Part shown: positions 40,811 to 45,512 of the stretch, piece by piece
Position numbering within the stretch: position 1 is the stretch's first letter
Layout: each line of letters starts with the position of its first letter
NCBI GenBank assembly: GCA_020248945.1
Contig: JADCGQ010000034.1
Span: 1-45,512 of the forward strand
Direction of reading: 5' to 3'
From: Rubrivivax sp.
Lineage (GTDB): Bacteria; Pseudomonadota; Gammaproteobacteria; Burkholderiales; Burkholderiaceae_C
Length of the DNA stretch: 45,512 bases
The notes under the pieces: model-generated
What the model was told of the DNA's origin: nothing
The model's database searches: none
What the model saw: the letters and a program-made list of their open reading frames with translations, nothing else
Translations under genes and position numbers: made by a program

Positions 40811-41279
40811 ATGTTCCGCCACACCCTGATCGCCGCCGCACGGGCCACCACCGCCTGGGCCGCGCAGGCAAAAAAGCGCCACCTACGCGATCGACCCGAC
40901 GCACACCTTCGTCACCTTCGAGGTGCCGCACCTGGGCATCAGCACCAACCGCGGCCGTTTCGACAAGAAGACGGGCACCGTGCAACTCGACAAGACGGGC
41001 CGGTCCGCCCGGGTGGACATCACCATCGAGACGGCCTCCATCAGCACCGGCACCGCCGCCTTCGACCAGCACCTGCGTGGCAAGGACTTCTTCAACAGCG
41101 CCGACTTCCCGACCGCGCGCTTCGTGGCCGACAACTTCCGCTTCGATGGCGACAAGGTCGCTGAAGTGCGCGGCAACCTCACGCTGCTGGGCAATACGCT
41201 GCTGTCGTGGGGACTGACATTCGGCATCTCCGCCAACGTGCGCCTGGTGGTGCAGGTTGAGGGCCTGAAGCCGACCTGA
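40811..41279 (+). pseudogene. YceI-family gene with frameshift and internal deletion (copy 2)
   Basis: The signal peptide begins at ATG 40811 (MFRHTLIAAARATTAWAAQA, GGAG upstream), but the frame is lost at a run of six A (40870-40875); with five A it would continue AKSATYAIDPTHTFVTFEV, the family start. The body GRFDKKTGTVQLDKTG, FDQHLRGKDFFNSADFP and VAEVRGNLTLLG is normal, then about 40-45 residues of the family (the THxVTL..F.C..P..KREVCGGDF part) are missing and the sequence resumes at WGLTFGISANVRLVVQVEGL, join near 41200. Two independent lesions in one gene. Second of two adjacent yceI genes behind the cytochrome b561 remnant. Confidence 0.82.
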
Positions 41280-41808
41280 TCGGCTTTGCCGGGAGCCCTG
41301 GTGTACGCCAGGTGCTCCCGCTCCCGCTGCCCATCCAGCCGGGCTGCGTCCTGCCGCCAACAACCCGCCAGCGCTGAACCTCGGCCACCAGCGCATGGTG
41401 GCGCTCGCCGTTCTCGACCAGAGGTATCAGCAAGACCAATCGACACAGTGGCCCCGCTCTGCAAGTGCATCGGTTGCGCGGTTGGAGACGTGGCCGCGTA
41501 TGCGGATGAGCCTGCTCAGGCTGGGCCTTGGGTGGCTGAGAAGGTCCTCTGCAAGGGCGTGCGGCGAAGGTCGCGACGCGGCCCAGCACGGCACGTTCCC
41601 CGGCCCGGAACAGCCGTCCGGCCTTCTGCCCGACAGCCGACTCCGGCGGCAAGCTGATGCGTCAGCGTGGAGGCCGCGCGCGACATGGACGGCATGAATT
41701 CGGCCAGGATCTGCGGGTCGAGGTCGTGCCGGTCACAGCGGTGTCGGATTTCCAGTCCAAGGAATCAACGCGGCCGATCCTGCCCGCGTGACCACCCAAG
41801 GACTTGCC
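41280..41808. other. Gene-free stretch with one hairpin
   Basis: No convincing gene is seen on either strand in this 529-base interval; open frames here lack recognisable domains. It contains an inverted repeat at 41291-41319, GGGAGCCCTGG and CCAGGTGCTCCC with a one-base bulge and a 6-base loop, just after the yceI copy 2 stop, a possible terminator without a U tract. The rest may be degraded coding DNA, since the flanking genes are eroded. The AAGGA before the ATG at 41809 is the ribosome binding site of the next gene. Confidence 0.5.
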
Positions 41809-42594
41809 ATGTCGACAATCCCCCGCGATCACACCCGCCGCCGAGGTCCGCAGCGCCTCCTGGCATCCCTGACCACCGGCACCGCGCTGCTCGCACCCGC
41901 TGCGGTCGCCCAGGCCCAGGCCCTGGGCGGCGAAGGCTATGCAGCCACCTCGGCCGTGGCTGCCGTCGTGAAGGTGCCCACCCCGTGGTACGCGCCCAAG
42001 ATGCTGGTGTGGAGCCGGATGCGCGAGACCACCCCGACTTACGACTCCATTCCCGGGCTGTCGTTCAAGGCCTACGCCATCGCCCGGGCCGACGGCCACT
42101 ACGGCGGGCTGTACCTGTGGAAGGACCTGGCCAGCGCGCGCGCCTGGTTCAACCCCGCATGGTTCGAACGCGTCGAGAAGGAGCGCGGCGCCAAGGGCCA
42201 GGTGCGGTTCTACGAGGTGCCGGTGGCCATCGACAACACGCCCGGCGGAACACCGGCGCAGGCGAACGACGCCAGCGTCTCGACCCTGGTCACCATCCCG
42301 ACGCCCGCCGGCATCGGCAAGGCCCGGCTGGTGCAGGAGTTCCAGGCCGCCATCCCCACCTACCGTGCCGTGCCCGGCCTGTTGCGCAAGCACTTCATCA
42401 TCACCGACGACGGCCGGTTTGGCGGCATCTACCTCTGGAAGGACCAGGCCGCAGCCGAGCAATGGTTCAACGCAGGCTGGAAGGAACGCGTTCGAGCGAC
42501 CTACGGCACGGATGCGACGCTGGAGTGGTTCGACACGGCCATCCTCACCCCGAGCAAACTCGCCGCCAACCAGCCTGCCGTGCCCGGGCTCTGA
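41809..42594 (+). CDS. Exported protein with two YdhR-like (dimeric alpha/beta barrel) domains
   Basis: A 261-residue protein with a signal peptide (RRRGPQRLLASLTTGTALLA, cleavage near AQA) and two tandem homologous domains of about 95 residues. Repeat 1 has SIPGLSFKAYAIARADGHYG then GLYLWKDLASARAWFN; repeat 2 has AVPGLLRKHFIITDDGRFG then GIYLWKDQAAAEQWFN. The pattern is that of the YdhR/monooxygenase-like ferredoxin-fold family, so the tandem could form an internal pseudo-dimer. Function unknown; small-molecule binding or oxidation is a family-level guess. ATG at 41809 has AAGGA upstream; GTG at 41788 is less likely. It precedes an ECF sigma factor by nine bases. Confidence 0.82.
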   Translation: MSTIPRDHTRRRGPQRLLASLTTGTALLAPAAVAQAQALGGEGYAATSAVAAVVKVPTPWYAPKMLVWSRMRETTPTYDSIPGLSFKAYAIARADGHYGGLYLWKDLASARAWFNPAWFERVEKERGAKGQVRFYEVPVAIDNTPGGTPAQANDASVSTLVTIPTPAGIGKARLVQEFQAAIPTYRAVPGLLRKHFIITDDGRFGGIYLWKDQAAAEQWFNAGWKERVRATYGTDATLEWFDTAILTPSKLAANQPAVPGL

Positions 42595-42603
42595 GTCACT
42601 GCC

Positions 42604-43476
42604 ATGAAGATCACCGCACCCTCGCTCGAGACCCTGGCTGCCGCACGGCAGGGCGACCTGGCCGCGCTCGACCGGCTGCTGACTTCGCTGCAGCCCGGGG
42701 TGTTCAACCTGGCGCTGCGTGTGCTCGGCCACCGCGATGACGCCGCCGACGCCACGCAGGAGATCCTGCTCAGGATCGTCACGCACCTGGGCGGGTTCCG
42801 GGGCGAGGCAGCCTTCACCACCTGGGTGTGGCGCGTGGCGCACAACCACCTGATGACGGCGCGCACGTCGGCTGCCGAGGCGCCGGTGCTGTCGCTGGAC
42901 GCCCTGGCCGAGAAACTGGGGGTCGGGCTCGCGCTGTCCGAGCGAGTGACCCACGCTCAAGGCGGGCCCCTTGCGCTGACGCCCCAGGACAAGCTCGAGG
43001 CGCGCCAGGTGGCGCTGTCCTGCACGCAGAACATGCTGATGGCGCTGGACCGCGAAGACCGGCTGGTCTACGTGCTCGACACGGTGTTCGATCTACCATC
43101 GTCCGTGGCCGCCGAAGTGGTGGGGGTCACGCCCGCGGCTTACCGAAAGAGGCTGTCCCGTAGCCGTGCGCGGCTGGCCGCTTTCACGCGCAGCCGGTGC
43201 GGGCTGGTGAGCGAGAAGGCGGCCTGCCGGTGCGAACGGCAGTTGCCGGCGTTGCGGCAGTTGCGGCCCCCGGGGCCAAGCAACGGGAGTGCAGAGGCAT
43301 CAACTCGGCAGGAGCGGGCGCAGGCCGAGCAAGCATTCGATGCATTCGTGCGGGTTAGCGATGCTGCGGCGCTCTTTCGAGCCCGTCCGGCGGCCGCAGC
43401 GCCCACGGCGATGCTGGCGGCGATCCGTGCAGTGCTGACACAGGAAGGCTTCCTTCAGCGCGGTTTGCCGCAGTGA
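42604..43476 (+). CDS. ECF sigma factor with Cys-containing C-terminal extension
   Basis: A 290-residue extracytoplasmic-function sigma factor. Region 2 is clear (VFNLALRVLGHRDDAADATQ then EILLRIVTHLGGF and TTWVWRVAHNHLM), as is region 4 (LDREDRLVYVLDTVFDLPSS then AAEVVGVTPAAYRKRLSRSR). After region 4 come about 95 extra residues starting RCGLVSEKAACRCERQLP, a C-x8-C-x-C cluster followed by a helical tail. Cys-rich tails regulate metal-responsive ECF factors such as CorE; no anti-sigma gene is present here, so the tail may be the sensor. The next gene begins inside its stop (GTGA), and the YdhR-like gene precedes by nine bases. Confidence 0.88.
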   Translation: MKITAPSLETLAAARQGDLAALDRLLTSLQPGVFNLALRVLGHRDDAADATQEILLRIVTHLGGFRGEAAFTTWVWRVAHNHLMTARTSAAEAPVLSLDALAEKLGVGLALSERVTHAQGGPLALTPQDKLEARQVALSCTQNMLMALDREDRLVYVLDTVFDLPSSVAAEVVGVTPAAYRKRLSRSRARLAAFTRSRCGLVSEKAACRCERQLPALRQLRPPGPSNGSAEASTRQERAQAEQAFDAFVRVSDAAALFRARPAAAAPTAMLAAIRAVLTQEGFLQRGLPQ

Positions 43477-44351
43477 ACCACAACGAGACGGCAGGAACGC
43501 CCTGCACCTTGACAGCCCGCGACGGCACGGCGCTGCAAGCCCGAGTGTTCGAGCCTGTGGGTCTGACCCGCGACGCGGTGCTGCTGGCAGGCGGACTGGG
43601 AATCCCCCAGCGCTTCTACGCGTCCTTCGCCACCTGGCTGGCCGCCCGGGGGTACCGCGTGATGACCTTCGATCTGCGCGGCATGGGCTTGTCGCGCCCA
43701 CCCGGGATGCGCACGCTGCGCGGGCTGGACGCAGACATGCTGACCTGGGCCCGGCAGGACTTCTCTGCTGCGGTACACGCCTTGTCAGACCGCTCCGGCG
43801 GCGAGCCGATCGCGCTGATCGGCCACAGCCTGGGCATGCACCACGCCGCGATGACGGAGGCGGCGACGCAGGACCGCCTGCGTGTGGCGGTTTCGGTGGC
43901 CGCCGGGTCGGGCTACTGGCGTGATTGGGCCGCGCCCAGTCGGCGTCTGGCACCGCTGATGCTGCATCTGGCCGGGCCGCTGCTCACGCCGCTGCTGGGG
44001 TACTTTCCGGGGCGGCGGCTGCGGATGGTCGGAGATCTGCCCGGACCCGCAGCCCGTCAGTGGATGCGCTGGTGCCGTCACCCGGAGTTCGCATGGGGCG
44101 CGCAGCCCGAGTTGGTGCGGGACAGCCTGCGGTCGGCCCGCTTCCCGATCCAGGCCTTCAGCTTCACCGACGACGACGCGATGACCGAGGCGTGCACGCG
44201 CAAGCTGCTGGCGGCCATGCCCCATGCCCCAGCGGTGGTGCAAGTGCTGTCGCCCGGCGATGTCGGCATGCAGGACATCGGCCACGTCGGGGCGTTTCGC
44301 CGAGTAGCCGAAACGTTGCTGTGGCCACGCATGGCACTGGCGCTGGATTGA
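43473..44351 (+). CDS. Alpha/beta hydrolase
   Basis: A 292-residue cytoplasmic hydrolase of the serine aminopeptidase/monoacylglycerol-lipase-like type. Motifs: GGLGIPQRFYASFATWLAA, VMTFDLRGMGLSRPP, nucleophile elbow IGHSLGMH (Ser119), and a late His in DIGHVGAFR. No signal peptide. It starts at GTG 43473 within the ECF sigma stop (GTGA), so the two are translationally coupled, and belongs to the operon YdhR-like protein - ECF sigma - hydrolase. Close relatives often sit beside the same sigma factor type, from general recollection. Substrate unknown. Confidence 0.85.
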   Translation: MNHNETAGTPCTLTARDGTALQARVFEPVGLTRDAVLLAGGLGIPQRFYASFATWLAARGYRVMTFDLRGMGLSRPPGMRTLRGLDADMLTWARQDFSAAVHALSDRSGGEPIALIGHSLGMHHAAMTEAATQDRLRVAVSVAAGSGYWRDWAAPSRRLAPLMLHLAGPLLTPLLGYFPGRRLRMVGDLPGPAARQWMRWCRHPEFAWGAQPELVRDSLRSARFPIQAFSFTDDDAMTEACTRKLLAAMPHAPAVVQVLSPGDVGMQDIGHVGAFRRVAETLLWPRMALALD

Positions 44352-44446
44352 GGGGGCCAGCGACTGTCGCATGCGTACCCCAGCACTGAACAGACCACCA
44401 GGCATCCCCGAGTGACCGGTCCTTGCGGCTTCAGCAGACCGCTCCG

Positions 44447-44476
44447 GGTTGCTATGGATCGCTTTGCATAGCGACC
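44447..44476. terminator. Hairpin downstream of the hydrolase gene
   Basis: GGTTGCTATG (44447-44456) and CATAGCGACC (44467-44476) pair at 9 of 10 positions plus one G-T wobble around a 10-base loop. It lies about 95 bases after the hydrolase stop and immediately before the IS1182-type end. It may be a terminator without a U tract, or a feature of the insertion site. Confidence 0.4.
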
Positions 44477-44478
44477 GA

Positions 44479-45352
44479 GGCTGTGTGAAAACCCCCTCGC
44501 AGACTCCGCGCGTGGTGTCTAGAGTTCATAGCCATATCGAGCGCAGGAGCCGGTATGCGGCGATACGTCGAGAGCCAGGACCGACAGCAGGTCACGCTGC
44601 TGCCCGAGTGTCTGGATGACTTCATAGCTGAGGACAACCCGGTTCGCATCGTTGATGCGTTCGTCAACGAGTTGGACCTCGGCGGCCTTGGGTTCGCCGG
44701 GATGATGCCGGCCTCGACAGGCCGCCCCAGCTACCCCCCTGGCGTGCTGCTGAAGATCTACATCTACGGCTATCTGAACCGCGTGCAGAGCAGCCGGCGC
44801 CTTGAGCGCGAGTGCCAGCGCAATGTCGAACTGATGTGGTTGACGGGCCGTCTGGCCCCCGACTTCAAGACCATCGCCGACTTCCGCCGCGACAACGGCC
44901 ACGGCATCCGCCAGACCTGCAGCCAGTTCGTGGCCATCTGCCGCAAGCTCAAATTGCTCGCTGACGGCGTCGTCGCCGTGGACGGCAGCAAGTTCAAGGC
45001 GGTCAACAACCGCGACCGCAACTTCACGCCGCACAAGCTGGAGCAGCGGATGAAGCAGATTCAGGAGAGCATCGACCGCTATCTGCAAGCGCTGGACGAT
45101 TGCCCGATGAAGGCCCAGTGCACGCCGGCCAGCTTCCGACGGATCCGGCGGTGGGAGCATGAAGACGTTCTCGACGACATGCAGCAGAGACTGGACCGCA
45201 ACCCCAACGCGATGAAGATCCGAAGGCGCACGGTCGAGCATGTCTTCGGAACACTCAAGCACTGGATGGGCTCGACGCACTTCCTGATGAAAACCTTGAG
45301 GCATGTGCCGACTGAAGTCAGCCTGCACGTGCTGGCATAGAACCTAGTGTAG
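44479..45352 (+). mobile_element. IS1182-family element remnant
   Basis: The left end is probably GGCTGTGTGAAAACCCC (44479-44495), a sequence common at the tips of IS1182-type elements. It encloses one transposase gene with a large internal deletion. No right-hand copy of the inverted repeat is found; the element instead meets IS630-type sequence near 45351, suggesting that a later insertion removed or displaced its right end. Confidence 0.65.
44555..45340 (+). pseudogene. IS1182-family transposase, internally deleted and prematurely stopped
   Basis: The N-terminal half is typical (DFIAEDNPVRIVDAFV, GRPSYPPGVLLKIYIYGYLN, RRLERECQRNVELMWLTGRL, ADGVVAVDGSKFKAVNN with the first catalytic Asp). 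After RYLQALD the sequence jumps in frame to DCPMKAQCTPASFRRIRRWE and the C-terminal block RRTVEHVFGTLKHWMG with the catalytic Glu. Members have about 450 residues, so near 190 are missing, including the second Asp (ADRGYF region); the join is near 45100. A TAG replaces the expected Tyr codon in HVLAYNL, ending the frame at 45340. It cannot be active in transposition. The start ATG 44555 is preceded by GCAGGAG. Confidence 0.85.
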
Positions 45353-45372
45353 TGCGCGGTCCTGTTGTGCAC

Positions 45373-45512
45373 TTATCTTGAGACAGCTGCCAGCGCTGCC
45401 TTGGCTCTGGTCACCTTAGCCAGGATGTCCGAGGCACTGGCTGTCCATATGAACGGTGGCGGCTCGGCGTTGTGATTGGCGACGTACAGGTGGATGGCCA
45501 GCTCGAGCTCAG
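45373..45512 (-). CDS. IS630-family transposase, C-terminal part at window edge
   Basis: The last 46 codons of a transposase entering from the right edge: ELELAIHLYVANHNAEPPPF then IWTASASDILAKVTRAKAAL and a TAA at 45375-45373. The pattern AI..Y...HN..PKPF.WT..A..IL.KV.RA is the conserved C-terminus of IS630-family DDE transposases. The element appears to lie immediately after, or inside, the 3' end of the IS1182-type transposase; CTAG at 45349-45352 could contain its TA target. Completeness cannot be judged within this window. Confidence 0.8.
   Translation of the reverse strand, partial: ELELAIHLYVANHNAEPPPFIWTASASDILAKVTRAKAALAAVSR

Noticed and set aside
41179..41652. A 157-codon minus-strand frame in the gene-free stretch
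   Set aside because: Partly coding-like text (LVLLIPLVENGERHH) but no family recognised, overlaps the yceI end, and the start lacks a ribosome binding site.
1..45512. CRISPR arrays, tRNA and rRNA genes
   Set aside because: No regularly spaced repeats, cloverleaf-like sequence or rRNA signature was recognised in the window.

Overview
The window is about 45.5 kb of very GC-rich DNA, dense with genes that often overlap by 1 to 4 bases (ATGA, GTGA and TGATG junctions). Gene content points to a betaproteobacterium of the order Burkholderiales, probably of the Rubrivivax/Leptothrix/Methylibium type. The markers are a Bug-family (TctC) solute receptor, a feruloyl-CoA synthase cluster, a DUF3717/DUF1289 protein, a PEP-CTERM protein and 3-hydroxybutyrate dehydrogenase. 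The taxon is inferred from gene families only.

Layout. (1) 1-5.5 kb: a damaged HigBA-type toxin-antitoxin pair abuts a tightly overlapping oxidative operon read leftwards: small conserved protein, DyP-type peroxidase, alpha/beta hydrolase, cytochrome P450. (2) 5.6-11.4 kb: a 1362-residue adenylyl cyclase/AAA/TPR protein built like animal soluble adenylyl cyclase, a SRAP (YedK-type) DNA-protein crosslink protein, and a lipoprotein. (3) 11.5-19.9 kb: envelope and metal homeostasis, with a Spy/CpxP-like protein, its response regulator and sensor kinase, a MATE exporter, a DUF1289 protein, a CopZ-like metallochaperone, a CopA-type P1B ATPase and a LysR regulator. (4) 20-23.4 kb: an SGNH PEP-CTERM protein, a lipoprotein hydrolase and an SDR in one overlapping operon. 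(5) 23.4-26 kb: a second Spy/regulator/kinase module. (6) 26.2-32.6 kb: 3-hydroxybutyrate dehydrogenase, then a phenylpropanoid-type CoA cluster (feruloyl-CoA synthase, crotonase, thioesterase, TctC-like receptor) divergent from TetR and MarR regulators, with two near-identical operator palindromes between. (7) 32.7-38.7 kb: a sigma-54 activator divergent from a PQQ-type sugar dehydrogenase, cytochrome c and a TonB receptor closely matching PqqU (YncD), with a good sigma-54 promoter and an enhancer-like palindrome. (8) 38.7-45.5 kb: a class V aminotransferase, then a decaying zone where wrbA, a cytochrome b561 gene, two yceI genes and an IS1182-type transposase have all lost internal or terminal segments. 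It surrounds an intact operon of a tandem YdhR-like protein, an ECF sigma factor with a Cys-rich tail, and an alpha/beta hydrolase. An IS630-type element runs off the right edge.

How the parts work together. The strongest functional unit is the PQQ module: an imported cofactor (PqqU), a periplasmic dehydrogenase and an electron-accepting cytochrome c, apparently under one sigma-54 promoter. The second is the hydroxycinnamate-type CoA cluster under TetR control. The third is two parallel envelope-stress modules, one beside copper genes. The best candidates for undescribed biology are the DyP/hydrolase/P450 operon, the sAC-like cyclase and the ECF/YdhR-like/hydrolase operon.
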